From Mya arenaria (Eukaryota; Mollusca; Bivalvia; Myida; Myidae), in the NCBI RefSeq assembly GCF_026914265.1, contig NC_069132.1, positions 35,024,932 to 35,088,931 of the forward strand: DNA of 64,000 nt. Reading direction: 5' to 3'. The notes beneath the pieces were generated by a model. The model was not told the origin of the DNA. It saw only the letters and a list, made by a program, of their open reading frames with translations, and searched no databases. Within the stretch, counting starts at the first letter, position 1. Each line of letters opens with the position of its first letter. The position numbers and the translations under genes are program-made. Shown here in pieces: positions 36,979-48,772 of the stretch.

Positions 36979-37953
36979 ATGATGTCCAGATTGGCTGGCA
37001 AAGTTTGTATCGTCACTGGTGCGACCAGGGGCATTGGAAAGGGGATCGCGCTCCAGCTTGCTGAGAAAGGGGCCAAGGTCTACATAACAGGAAGAACATT
37101 AGATCCCGTTAAGGGCTCAAAATTTGGCGGGTCCTTGAAGGACACAGCAAGAGAGATTGAGGCTCGTGGAGGAACGTGTATCCCCATACAGTGCGACCAT
37201 TCTGAAGACGCCGAGATAGAACGTTTGTTTGACATTGTTAAGAGAGAAAACGACAACAGACTGGACGTGTTGGTGAATAATGCATATTCTGCTGCCAATA
37301 CTATCTTTAATAGCATGGGTGTGAAATTCTGGGACCTTCCCCCATCGATGTGGGATGAAGTGAACAACGTTGGTCTACGAAACCATTATGTATGTTCTGT
37401 CTACGCAGCGAAAATTATGGTTCAGCAAAAGAGTGGACTAATTGTGAATATATCTTCAGGAGGTGGCCTGAAATACGTCTTCAACTGTGCATATGGCATT
37501 GGAAAGGAAGCTTGTGATCGTATGGCAGCGGACTGCGGATTCGAGTTGAGAAAATTCAACGTTGCCTTCATAAGTCTTTGGCCAGGTTTTGTTGGCACAG
37601 AGACGGTCCTAACAAACCTTAGTGAAGCCCTTGAGAAGGAACCAGATGATAAGAGAGCGTCAACGGCTTTGGAAAACTTCAGCGAGGGCGAAACTCCAGA
37701 GTTCGTTGGTCAGTGTGTGTCTGGTCTTGCTGTTGACCCAGATATTATGAAAATGAGCGGCAAGATTGTGTTTACTTGCGACCTTGCGAGAAAGTACGGT
37801 CTTCATGACATAGAAGGCCATGTGCCTTCTGACTTTACACAGTTCAAGTTCCTGTTGAATATGTCGGGTTACAAAAGACTGGCGGCTTTCGTTCCCGGGT
37901 TTCTGCGCTTTCCCAAGTGGATTCTGTGCATTGTAGGAAACAAATTTTACTAA
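36979..37953 (+). CDS. DHRS1: DHRS1-type short-chain dehydrogenase/reductase, copy b (324 aa, intronless)
   Basis: A single-exon ORF starting MMSRLAGKVCIVTGATRGIG, in tandem about 1 kb after copy a. The cofactor motif TGATRGIG, NNAYS, NISS and YGIGK catalytic residues are all present, as are the family blocks SMWDEVNNVGLRNHY and SLWPGFVGTETVL. It ends RFPKWILCIVGNKFY. It is clearly diverged from copies a and c, especially after about residue 205, so it is the older duplicate. Either of the first two Met codons could start; the second matches the usual N-terminal length better. Expected to be an NADP(H)-dependent oxidoreductase; substrate unknown. Confidence 0.92.
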   Translation: MMSRLAGKVCIVTGATRGIGKGIALQLAEKGAKVYITGRTLDPVKGSKFGGSLKDTAREIEARGGTCIPIQCDHSEDAEIERLFDIVKRENDNRLDVLVNNAYSAANTIFNSMGVKFWDLPPSMWDEVNNVGLRNHYVCSVYAAKIMVQQKSGLIVNISSGGGLKYVFNCAYGIGKEACDRMAADCGFELRKFNVAFISLWPGFVGTETVLTNLSEALEKEPDDKRASTALENFSEGETPEFVGQCVSGLAVDPDIMKMSGKIVFTCDLARKYGLHDIEGHVPSDFTQFKFLLNMSGYKRLAAFVPGFLRFPKWILCIVGNKFY

Positions 37954-38087
37954 ATATTTGCCCACACATTTCATTGTTTACGAACTCGCGGGTTGTGGAT
38001 TACTTACTGTATAGTTGAGTTGAAGTATTTAGCCTCTTAAATGTTATCATTATTGTGTTGTTCGCAAGTTCAGAAGCAAAATGTATG

Positions 38088-38093
38088 AATAAA
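38088..38093 (+). promoter_or_regulatory. Poly(A) signal of DHRS1 copy b
   Basis: AATAAA about 135 nt downstream of the stop codon, the first canonical signal. Confidence 0.4.
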
Positions 38094-38258
38094 TAAATAT
38101 ACATATATGGGGCGTGTTTACACATGTACTTTACGTTCATAAAATGAATAATTACATTTCGACACGTTAGAGAGCAAGTCATTTGCATGGTTAGTTTCAC
38201 TGATTTATTGTACATGTATTACATTATTATCTTATAATTTATGAACGTTAAATGATTG

Positions 38259-38319
38259 CATCAAGAATCACCCGCAATTTAATTTAATGGTTAGATTAAA
38301 TTGCGGGTGATTCTTGATG
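38259..38319. repeat. Perfect 25-bp inverted repeat with 11-nt loop
   Basis: Arms 38259-38283 and 38295-38319 are exact complements (first arm begins CATCAAGAATCACCCGC). The hairpin would be about 61 nt. It sits at the edge of a CpG-rich stretch (38330-38440) and could be a small-RNA hairpin, a short palindromic MITE or a boundary of another repeat. Confidence 0.8.
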
Positions 38320-38329
38320 GTATTAGCCA

Positions 38330-39615
38330 TGTAATACAACTCGGGAAACATCGGGTAACATCGACATATATCGCCACTCGCCGTGACAGATCGCGACGAA
38401 CATCGGGCGTATTCGGCCTGTACCGGATGTTGCTATTTTTAGAAACAGAAGGTATTTCCCGGCTATTCATAGGTCAATAATGGAATTTCTACATCGTAGG
38501 ATTTGGAAACATTGTGATGTTTTTCTCATGAATATACGTTAAAAATAAATAAACACTAAAAGTACACGCTGGCAGTTGATTACGATACATCTAACAATTT
38601 GAGTCATTACAGTTAAACATGGATTATAAGTGAAATATACGCGTAAGAGAAGATTTTCTCTCGGAAAAACGAACTGTCAACAATCGGCATGGAACTGGGA
38701 TACTGTATTCTTATCAAAGGGCTCTGAATGTAAGTATCCTTGAGCAGTTTTGTACGTAGATGTGTTCAAAAACGTTTGTTTTTTAATTTATCTTTGGAAT
38801 TCTTAAATCATTTTTATTAGCTAAATGTTTAGACAGCATGTTCATATTTTACATGTACTTATGTACATGTTACATATTTTTATATGTACTTATGTACACA
38901 ACTTATGTTTAAGATATGATATGAGTATGTAATCTTTAAATTGATTGTTTTATCTTAGAAAAATATTAGACTTAAATTTTTGTTTAAAAATGATGTGTTT
39001 TGGTACGTGACCTATTTCTAACATACCACAATACATGTACATACCCGTTATTTGTTTACAAAATGCATATTTTCAAAATTAACCTGTGAAAAAAAGTTGT
39101 ATGTGGTTTGGGGCTTGAAGCCGCATCTGCTAGGACACTATCGACATTCATTGGCTTGGTGTAGTTCTCGTTAAAACCCCATACTGTTGTGAATCATTAT
39201 CAACCATATGCACAACAACTACACATTTTTGCCTACCAACCCTTACTCTTGGCTAAAACAGATATTAGTGCAGAATGTATAATACTTGTGCATTTGTATT
39301 TTACGGTGGTAGTTTCTGCTGGTTGATAATCAGAAGTCTAATTTCTTCCAGGCAGGAAAATGACTGAATATTACTTAGTCAACAACACTGGGTTATGAAG
39401 AATTCCAGCCTGCATTAAATACTATGTTGGATCCTTGAGAGCGGATTTGACAGCCATGTCCATCCACAAGGCAGTCGCATCTGATCGAGATGATGAGAGT
39501 ATTTCATATAAAACATATTTGACTTGGTTTTTATAAACCTACTGTATTCAATAATCAAGTGGTGGTGATGGTGGTGATGGTGGTCAAGTGGTGGTGGTGG
39601 TGGTGGTGGTGGTGG

Positions 39616-39655
<40 letters not shown>

Positions 39656-40065
39656 TTTTATTGATAAATTTAATAATTTTCTTTATATATATATATATAT
39701 ATATACATATATGTATCAGCCTGTTGTTGTTTTTTTCAAAATAATGTCGAGAAATATTAAACTGTTTATATCTATTTTGTATATGTATGGCAGTATAATT
39801 ATCTATACTAATTAGTTAGAAAGGCTTTAAAGTACAACTTTTTTTCCTTTACAGCACTAAACATTCTTGATGGGTAAAGTGCCTGAAGGTGCATGAAAAC
39901 CAAATCAGCATTGACTCAGCATTGAGTAGTTATCATCTGTGCACACACTACAAGTACAAACGCATGGGAACAGACCAAACTTCAAATGTTGAAGAGTGAA
40001 GAATTATTGTGAAAAAAAATAATTGTTAGAATACCAATGACAAAATAAAACAGATATACATCAAA
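38330..40065 (+). ncRNA. Possible spliced non-coding transcript (speculative)
   Basis: A CpG-rich start (many ATCG/CG words at 38340-38440) is followed by a strong donor GTAAGT at 38730. Next come a pyrimidine-rich acceptor before 39352 (TTTCTTCCAG), a weak donor near 39499, a second acceptor before 39855 (TTTACAG) and AATAAA at 40044-40049. No ORF of useful length spans these pieces. The signals are consistent with a three-exon transcript, but the region could equally be an old repeat. Confidence 0.22.
39560..39705. repeat. Compound microsatellite (GGT)n-(GAT)n and (TA)n
   Basis: GGTGGTGAT and GGT runs pass into GAT repeats (to about 39653), then a separate TA tract at about 39685-39705. 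Open reading frames across it are repeat artefacts. Confidence 0.95.
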
Positions 40066-40893
40066 TTACCCACAGAGATTGTTTACATGTTATGATATTA
40101 AAAAAAACATTAGTTGAGAACTTTCACTCTGATATTTTTGGAGGGGCGAGCCCACTTAGTGTTCTTGTTTCTTCACATATTTTAGTTTAAAAGTACACTC
40201 ATTTGTTTTAAACTCTGTATTCTGAGTTAGTATCATAAGTAAAATTCATTTATTTGAAAGAGTACATTTTATGAATAAGTCCAATTAAGCTTTATACTTT
40301 TTTTACAAGAAAAAGGTTGATTTTTAAGCATTTTATTAGCTATAAAAATGTATGGTAACATGACATTATGTATATTTTCTTCAAAACTGGACGGTAAAAT
40401 ATCATAAATTGTCTTTTAAATTGTTCAATAGACATCATAGATAATATCTAAAATGATTTCAGCAGCTTGCCTTATAGTTAACTATTTTTTATGAATTTTA
40501 TAAAACTGCTATATATTTTCAAACAGCGAAAAACTGATCTTTTCCGAAGAATCATAAGATCAATCAAAATGATTTTTTTCCATGTTTATCAATAATGTGT
40601 TCGTTTGAACTTTAGTTTTCTGTTAACTGAAGTTTATTTTACCAGAAACTGTTGTGTTTATTTCATAATATCTGATAATGCGAAAAAAAATCAAATATAG
40701 ACAAAATATTTACTTGTCGCTCTTTGTAGCCCTTGGAGTTTGGGGGTGGGTGTAATGAAACATAAATAACTTTTTTAATTCACGGTAAAAAATCTTCAAA
40801 ATTTGGATAAAAGTCCCATAGTGTACCGTGATTATAACTATGTTGTCGGTTAAAGCTTTTAAAAAAGTGTGTATTACGCGGCTAATACCTCAA
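40066..40893. other. Intergenic, nothing recognised
   Basis: AT-rich DNA with several A/T runs; no gene or repeat supported. Confidence 0.45.
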
Positions 40894-41060
40894 ACGTTAT
40901 TCAACAGTGTCTATCCAATGGTTATTATTTAGTATTGCTAGAGTTACAGTAAAACATTTTGGAAATTAAACATACACACATGTACGAACTGCATGCAGTT
41001 CAATACGGTTATACCTAGTTGTATTCCATTCATGTAGTTCAGTACCAACTGCATGACCGG
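40894..41060. repeat. Fragment of the 33-bp-array element (left flank)
   Basis: Contains ACAGTGTCTATCCAATGGTT and ACAGTAAAACATTTTGGAAA, followed by a few degenerate CATGTAGTTCAGTACCAACTG units. It matches the left flanks at about 49.99-50.10 kb and 55.44-55.55 kb but lacks the expanded array. Confidence 0.7.
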
Positions 41061-41161
41061 AAACACATGAATGATTTTTTTGTTGATATATAAATTGAAA
41101 GACAGAACTCAATCAAAATGAAGGCTACATTCTAAGTCAGTAAGAATATGTTACATAAAAT

Positions 41162-41167
41162 TTTATT
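41162..41167 (-). promoter_or_regulatory. Poly(A) signal of MCT-B
   Basis: TTTATT on the plus strand reads AATAAA on the minus strand, 80 nt beyond the MCT-B stop codon. Confidence 0.45.
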
Positions 41168-41246
41168 GATTCACTTTCTGTTCACAATAATACATTCACA
41201 GTATAAACTGAGTGTCTATTCTTAAGTCTAAACACCAACAATCTGC

Positions 41247-44200
41247 TCATCCTCTAATTAGTCGTTCAAACAAACAACAAATAAATAGCATTTTCACTTC
41301 AGTTGACAAGATAAAATAATATACAGGTTTGTTCAAGAAATTAAAAAAGTAATATATGGAATGTAAGTCCATATGCATTCGTATATTCAAACATTTTACA
41401 TATTTCCATTTATTCTGAATATTAAGTATCAGGTGGTATTCGTGTCTTGTAAGTTCTGTGTCCGTTGTCTGTTTATCGGCTTCTCGTTGCCTGCGTTTCT
41501 GGCGATATATCCACACATTTCCCACAGCCATCGTTAGACCTCCGAGAATGATACCGATCGATCCAAAATAGAACGCCATGTCGTAGCTTCCGAGCATATC
41601 CTTGATCAAACCTGAAAGTAATGAGTTCAAAAGGCCATAATTCATGCGATCAATCACAAAACTGAATTTTGTTCATAATAAAGGCAGTGCAAACGTATGA
41701 TTGTTCACCTTAACAAGATACGTTTGTCAAACATAATGCCTGGGCGCCGCTTTTTCAAAACATGTGGGAGCTTTGCTTATGGTATTTTAATCAGAACTAC
41801 ATCTTTAACTAATGGTTACAGAACATTTTTAAGGAATGTTATGACATACGTTTAGACAGTTAACCAAAGTTTTCATAAGACTCTTAACCGATACCTAGAC
41901 ATCTGACCTACTTTTCAGTGGCAACCTATCACTGAAATGTCGTGGTGTTAGGTCAAACAGTTGTCGTGTTAATGTGTAGACACAGTAATCATAAGACTGT
42001 TGACCTTGAACTTTAAACAAGTGACCTCAATAACAATAGGGGCCATCTACTAAAGAATCATGCTCCTAGTCAAACTATTGTGCGGACAAAGTTATCACAA
42101 GACCGATGATAGTGGCATTAACCTTCGACCCACTAAAATGAAAAAAAACGGAATCAATATGGGTATCTGCTTTTCAATGAAAACCTACCAAGTTTCAATG
42201 TCAAGGGTAAAACAGTTGTCGTGTTATGGTGCGGACAAACTTATCATGATACTCTTGACCCTGACATTTAACCTATTGACCTAAAAACAACAGGGTCATA
42301 TACAGGTCAAGCGCAACCTACCATTGAAGTTTCATGATCCTAGATTAACCCTTGACATACCCTTAGACTAGCCATCATTAACAAACGTGTGTGTCCCCCT
42401 TTTCAAACAAGTAAGTTATGTATCTCAGCTAAAATCAAGCAAGCTGCTAATTTAATTTGTTTAGTTTATCATTTAGGTTTGTATATATGCTTAATTTAGG
42501 ATCTTGGTAAAGCTAATTTTGTCAACAGGTAGATTTGTTCAAAAACAACAACAACCGAAGCACATGTACATACCTCCAACAGTTGGTCCAATAAAAGCAC
42601 TTAAGCCCTGAAAGAGGAGCAGTAGTCCAAAGGAACTTGATAAAGATTTGACCCCAAGAACGTCCACCACCACGACCGACTTCTGTGAGATGTAAGTTCC
42701 TGACAAAAAGCCGAACAATCCACTCATCATCGCAAAGTGCCAGAATTGGGTCATTGATGGAATCAGAATGGCGACTGCGGCGTTTCCAAACATGACAGCA
42801 TTGTAGATTATAAGCCGGTAAGGTTTAACTCTCTTTAGATCAAGCACTGTTGACATTACTACTCTAGCAATGGCGTCAAAAATGCCCAAGATTGACACCA
42901 ACATTGCACCATCAAGTTGAGGTATACCTTTGTCTTTTGCTAACGCTGGCAAGAATACAAACGTCAAATTGAAAGCTAAAATGTATAAAAACAACTGTAT
43001 ACACAAACATGTGAAACCAAAGTTTTTGAAAAGTGAGAGCTCCAAGAGAGGTTTCTTTTCTTTGTCTTCTTACCCCCAGCTGACTGGGATGGCTGAGAAT
43101 TCTGTTTTAGTGTTACCATGGCAACTGGTAACAAGTGTCTTTTTGTTGGATTTTCCGCCAGCATCTTTTTGATTCTGGTAAAAAAAAAAATCTTTGTAAA
43201 TGTGTTAGTACGATAAATCATTTTTTTCCGGTTCGATTCGCATACAATATTGCCGTGTGGTTAGGGAAGGCGAACAATTAAAACGTTTCAAAAGTTCATG
43301 TTTAATTTTTGAAGAACAGTATGGTTTAAGAGCGTGAAATAATTTGCTGTAATAAGGAGTTGAACAAATATTCCGTAAAAATAAAAAAAAATATCAGATT
43401 TTATCAAAACGAGAATGCTTTTTAGCCAAAATGTGATACAATATTTTTTTATAACCTCCAATATTACAAAAAAAAAACTACAAAAAAAAACAACATTACT
43501 TATATGTCATAGTGACAGGTTATCAAACTTAAAAGAGACGTCTATAAAACATTAAAATAACAAAAAAAGTATCCCTTTCGCGATTCATTTTTCTCACTTA
43601 TACAAATCACATCACTTCCGTCTAATTGAAGTCATTCTAAAACAAACAAAAAACTGTCACCCATCATCACCTGTCTGTTTTGATAATTTGCTTCTGCATC
43701 TCCAGAGACCTAAACAAAGCGCCGCAAACAAAAAAGTTACTCATGACTCCGGCCAGTATGAGGAACGTTCCTTGAAAGCCGTAATGGTTGAACATGATCT
43801 CTACCACTGGAGGAAACACGAAACAGCCGACCCCTATTCCGGAGGTGGCCAAACCAACCGCTACACCTGAAGTTTACATATATTTGTGATAATTGTTTCT
43901 TAGGTAAATTAAATAAGTTAACTAGAAAAAATCATTGATCGATTAACACTTTTTTTGCATTCAACAGTTGAAAGGATTAAACCAGAAACTTATAAATACC
44001 ATCAAACACCTGTTCATTTGATTTTAATACACACACATTTTTTTAATCGCAATTTAATGACAACAACAGTTTTGCTCTGATATATTAAGTGCTGTTATTA
44101 AAAACTTAAAATACTCTGATAAAAAGTCTCTCAAGTTAGGTATCATGTTTTTAATCTTAAAATTCGCAGACTTCTTTGATTGAGTAAAACTTATAAATAA

Positions 44201-46259
44201 AATTATCATTCTCATTCATCACAGGTTTGATAATGATAAATCTAAACACATAGCATCATCACTCTGGTGTACGAAAATGATAATGATAAGAATGGATGCT
44301 TATATAGAGTAGGTTGGATATGTTGTGCAAATCAATACACCCATGCATACTGTCAGTTGTTTTACCTCTTCGTTTGTTGAAGTAGTAGCCAACCATGATG
44401 AGACTGGGGGCATACACGAAGGCCCTGCCCACTCCCCCTAGTACCCCGTACGTCAGGTATAGATAAGGCAGGTCGGGCATGAAGGCCGATATCAGCACAC
44501 CCAGGGTACAGATCACCGAGCCCAGGATCACCACAAACCGGCAGGAAAACTTATTCAATATGGCACTGGCTACAGGAGCTGAATAATAATTTAGATTTAC
44601 ATTAGGATATCATCTAACGATTTAAGGAAGGATACTCCACCCTGTCCCTTTTCAGCCCTTATAAATGGAGACCAGTATAGGCAATCATTTGCTTTGTTTA
44701 ATAAAAAGCTTAAGACTAAATGATGTTTTATTAATAAATACTTTTCATAGTTGTCTATTGAAACCTACTTTGACTTTAATTCAGCACAATTCCTAAAATA
44801 CTCGGTTATATTCATAATGTTTAGATTATTCACTTCAAGTTACAATATGCACTTTTTGTCCATGTGAAGTTATGTGTCCCTTTTCGGCAGCACCATGGCC
44901 TTTTTAAAACATAGCTTAAACCTTATTTATAAGAACATGTGGTTACTTTGAAAATATACACACAGACAAACCCGTAGTGAGTGGCCACCTTTGGGAAAAG
45001 GTCAAAGTGGGTGCTTTAGACAGGTGACCACTTAAACCAGGTTGGGAATTTCCTCCACTAAAGCTTTGTTTAAATAGGGGTCTATTATATATATTTTTTA
45101 AATGAGAAATATGCGGCTTTCATTACATAGTATAATGTTTCATTACTATCTATTGCTGTTATGTTCAACCTTGGCATTCAAAGACGTCCAGAAACAATTG
45201 TAGTTAACATATTATTATTTCAAAATTATGAATAGAATACAATTGATATATGTTTAAACATGTACATACATTTATGCACTTTTTTCAAAATCAAAGTATT
45301 GCAATTATTTGTTCATGATAAAGCATCTTTTGTGGAGCTCAAACCTTCAATCTCTCAATTGAAATACAACCATACCTACTCAACACAGACATTTTAACAA
45401 GTGCACAAAAGGTTACTTGTAATTATTACAATACAATGCATACCAAATACCAATTTAATCTATGATGAATGTGCTATATGATTACCAGAACATCTCACCC
45501 ATGGCATGCCTTAGTGTTGAGAACAGTGAGAGTGCCCAGGCAGTTTCGGTGGCCGAGCGGTTGAACTTCTCTTTAAACTGCAGGTAAAACACGCCACTGG
45601 ACCGATCGAATCCTCCTGCGTGTAAAGCAAGCCAGAATTGTAGTTATTGCACAGAAACTGCAAAACACATTTTTTTAAAGAAAAAAATATAAAATGTTCA
45701 TAATTAGAATAAGGCATAACGGAATATGTATATTAAACAAAGATGTCACTATGCATACGGACAAGTTTAAATAATTGAAAAAAACGCAATTAAGCAAGCA
45801 TGATGCTGAAGTGTTTGCATTAATTCTATATTTAGTTTACACCCCAAGACTTTACAACACATGATTTTTTTTAAATTAGACTTTTAAATTTTTTACCAGG
45901 TTTAGGTCATTACTACATAGTTTAAATGTTGAGCAAAGCCCAAAAACACATTATACCAGTGCATTACTTGCGTGTTTGGGCGTCTTTTGACCTCACCCAC
46001 TAATTCAAATATTGGCAGACTCACCCATGATCACATGAACCATGAACGCTCCGAAGACAATCATCCACCCCCATCCTCCATCCTGCACCTTATCTTCGTC
46101 CATCTCTAAAACACAATTAGTCTCCTCCACATCTTCACCTGATCTTTCATCTTCAGGACCTTTCCCTCCATTGGTGGTAAATTCGCCATTGGATTCTTTA
46201 CTTTGCAGTGGTATGTCTTCATCACACGGTTTGTCTATTGTTTTGTCCATTTTCACCAT
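41247..46259 (-). pseudogene. Monocarboxylate transporter MCT-B (SLC16 family) with a frame change in exon 5
   Basis: Six exons in reading order: 46259-46025, 45615-45499, 44578-44366, 43866-43671, 43174-42574 and 41611-41247. Exons 1-4 have exactly the lengths of MCT-A (235, 117, 213, 196). Helix 1 signature DGGWGW, helix 8 FDAIAR and the GLLLLFQGLSAFIGPTVGG segment are all kept. Exon 5 is 127 nt shorter than in MCT-A, with the loss in the basic loop between helices 6 and 7; 127 is not a multiple of three. In the downstream frame a stop (TAA, 43072-43070) lies just before EKKPL. The last exon also runs about 68 codons past the MCT-A stop, into what looks like former 3' UTR. A GTAAGA donor-like site sits at the junction, but no intron of workable size follows. 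Either a recent pseudogene, an assembly error or unusual splicing; purifying conservation elsewhere argues it was functional until recently. A 3' splice site just before the ATG implies a non-coding first exon, as in MCT-A. Confidence 0.8.
41880..42370. repeat. Degenerate dispersed repeat in MCT-B intron 5
   Basis: Two or three units share AACAGTTGTCGTGTTA...GTGCGGACAAA...TTATCA and CTTGACCCTGACATTTAACC-like wording. This is the same style of mollusc repeat as elsewhere in the window; ends unclear. Confidence 0.5.
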
Positions 46260-46574
46260 CTCTTTGCCTTGCTTTCACCTGAGAGTATATTAAAACAATC
46301 ATTATTGATATACAAAAATCATTATTGACTTACGATAATGTTTACGCGTACTTGTTCTAAATCGTAACAACATGTGAGCAGAAAGTCGGAAAGAGTTTTG
46401 GCATGTTTCATAACAGTTTTAAAATGTTCGTGCATTCATCAAACTTCATAACAGAACATTCATGTCTCCTCAGCCCCCACCACTCATTGTTTTGATCAAA
46501 AACTGAAAGTGATCAGGATCAATGATTGCCTCCATTGGCCATGATGTAGATCTTACAGATGATGCTAAGAAACA

Positions 46575-46890
46575 ACTTAAGTCATACTTTGAAATATGAC
46601 TTTAAATATATATGGAATGTTTTAAGACCACTTCCAGATATCTCTAAATCAACTGACTTGAAGAGCTCTTTAATTGACTAAAATGTGAAACTAGTATTAA
46701 ATGGCCCGAATTTAATAGTTCATTTAATTTAGTTTAAATATTATGTTTTTAAAAACTATTCCAACTGACAAGGTATTGGTAGGTATGCACCGTTAAGACT
46801 TTATGTATGGAAAATATATGGAATGCTTTAAGAACATTTAAAGCTATTTCAAATCGATTAACTTAAAGAGCTCTTTAATTGAAAACATAT
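46575..46890. repeat. Tandem duplication of ~207 bp upstream of MCT-B
   Basis: GAATGTTTTAAGACCAC / GAATGCTTTAAGAACAT and GAAGAGCTCTTTAATTGA / TAAAGAGCTCTTTAATTGA recur 207 bp apart (46.62-46.68 and 46.82-46.88 kb). A short palindrome (ATATCTCCAA / TTGGAGATAT) follows at 46889-46934. Confidence 0.6.
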
Positions 46891-46952
46891 ATCTCCAAAT
46901 TAATTAGACACCTCTCTCATTCAATTGGAGATATCTACTATAATATTGTCAG

Positions 46953-46957
<5 letters not shown>

Positions 46958-47028
<71 letters not shown>
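46958..47028. repeat. (TA)n microsatellite
   Basis: About 35 TA units without interruption, in the putative MCT-B upstream region. Confidence 0.97.
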
Positions 47029-47031
<3 letters not shown>

Positions 47032-47577
47032 TATATGAAGTAGTATATTGTTACAAATTACAAACAGTTACAAAGCATCAACACAAGTCTTACCTAAAGT
47101 TATAAATTTAGCCAACAAAGAGCACGGTAAGACAATTTATTTCGAAGGTATTATTTAGTTAAGGAATAAATGGTAAGTAACTTAATTGTTTGAAATGCGG
47201 AGATATTTGAAAGCTGTGCGTTAATACCAATCAACAGCCAATCACCATCGATTCCCTGATCAATTACAAAACATATGATGACGTGATTGATCACTATTGC
47301 CCTTTTGGGTCACATGACCCGCGTGGAAGCAACACCTCTTGTTGTGTGAAATAGATACAAGGCTTCAATTAGGCCAAAGGGTATTCTTTGATAAAAGTAT
47401 TTGCAGCCATTTAATTACGCAATAAGTCAACTGGAGTGTTGTTGTATGACATTAATGGACAACATGAAACCTATTTCATATGATAAACTATATTTTTGAA
47501 AGCCAAAAGTCCTTAATTAAAAACAATACTACAATGCAAAATGTAAATCATGGGAACTTAAAATAAAACTAATGAAT

Positions 47578-47677
<100 letters not shown>

Positions 47678-48289
47678 TAAAATACTAGACATAAAATATC
47701 CCTACATGAATGAATTAACTTTATTGGAAATAGTGGTCAGATGTAGAAATTAATATTATTGTGCTGATTAACTGGCTTTATTCAGTGTAAAATTTGGTGA
47801 CTATTCGTCAAAAAGTTAAGGAGAATTACGTCCCACCAGAGTTCCGAGACGTCCGACTTTTCTAAGAAGCCGATTATATGACGATATTTACTCTCGAGCC
47901 CGCCCCGCCCCCCTCCTCCGGGCAAATTTACTCAAAGGGCAAATATGTGCATATACACGTGCCGCAAATCCCGTTGTGTACACATTTGCACCGTTTATGA
48001 AGGTGGGCTTAATTTACCCCCGTGAGTATTTCATGTCAATAAATGCAAAATTTTACACCCCCATCCCATCCTTGGGGGATATTTCAATTTTTCTTGATTA
48101 TAAAAAACAACAACAAAAAACAACAACAAAGGAAGGCAATTGTTACAGGGACAACTTTTTTCGTCAATCATACTTTTAAGAAATTATTCGTCATATATTA
48201 TAAGTTATGTATACAAAATACAATTAATTAATATAATTATTTTAAATTTAACGAACTTCTTCTAATGATGTACTGGCATACATCCGACA

Positions 48290-48545
48290 TTGTTTTTGAT
48301 GGAAATTGGCCGTGCAGTTCCGAATGGTAACATTCAAGTGTCTCAAAGACCATCGTACAGTATTTCGAGTCCCGGCCTTGGGATATGTGAGTTTGGTTGG
48401 TGGTCACCAAGCCGGACAAGTGGGGTTTCTCCTGGCACTCGGGTGTACCCAAAACGCAAGACCACACTGTCGCGCAACTTCTTGCCAACGAGAGTGACTT
48501 AGCATAAGTTAATATAACTTTATTCACACTCGTTGTAATCAATAT
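48290..48545 (+). mobile_element. tRNA-derived SINE, longer copy
   Basis: TATTTCGAGTCCCGGCC resembles a B box. It is followed by GGGTTTCTCCTGGCACTCGG and CAAGACCACACTGTCGCGC, then CTTGCCAACGAGAGTGACTT and AGCATAAGTTAATATAAC. The tail is shared with the fragment at 9.64-9.77 kb. Confidence 0.6.
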
Positions 48546-48666
48546 AAGAAGCAGGCAAATAGAATGGTACTTCAGTATACACATATCAGTCATTGGTATA
48601 CATGCATTTAATAAATTCATAAATTCAACAAATCAATATGCAACACACGGTAAACTCGTTGAAGTA

Positions 48667-48763
48667 CAATCTCATTAAAATCATATCGTGACGTTCACTT
48701 CATTTCATTACGTTAGAGTAACGTCGTGAAGCGTGTATTGGGGATCAGATTTTAATGAGATTG
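48667..48763. mobile_element. 97-bp MITE with 16-bp perfect inverted repeats and 9-bp target duplication
   Basis: Ends CAATCTCATTAAAATC (48667-48682) and its exact complement (48748-48763). Both sides are flanked by GTTGAAGTA (48658-48666, 48764-48772). The core contains further partial complementarity (CGTGACGTTCACTT / GTCGTGAAGCG). A 9-bp duplication fits Mutator- or Merlin-type activity. Too small to code. Confidence 0.85.
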
Positions 48764-48772
48764 GTTGAAGTA

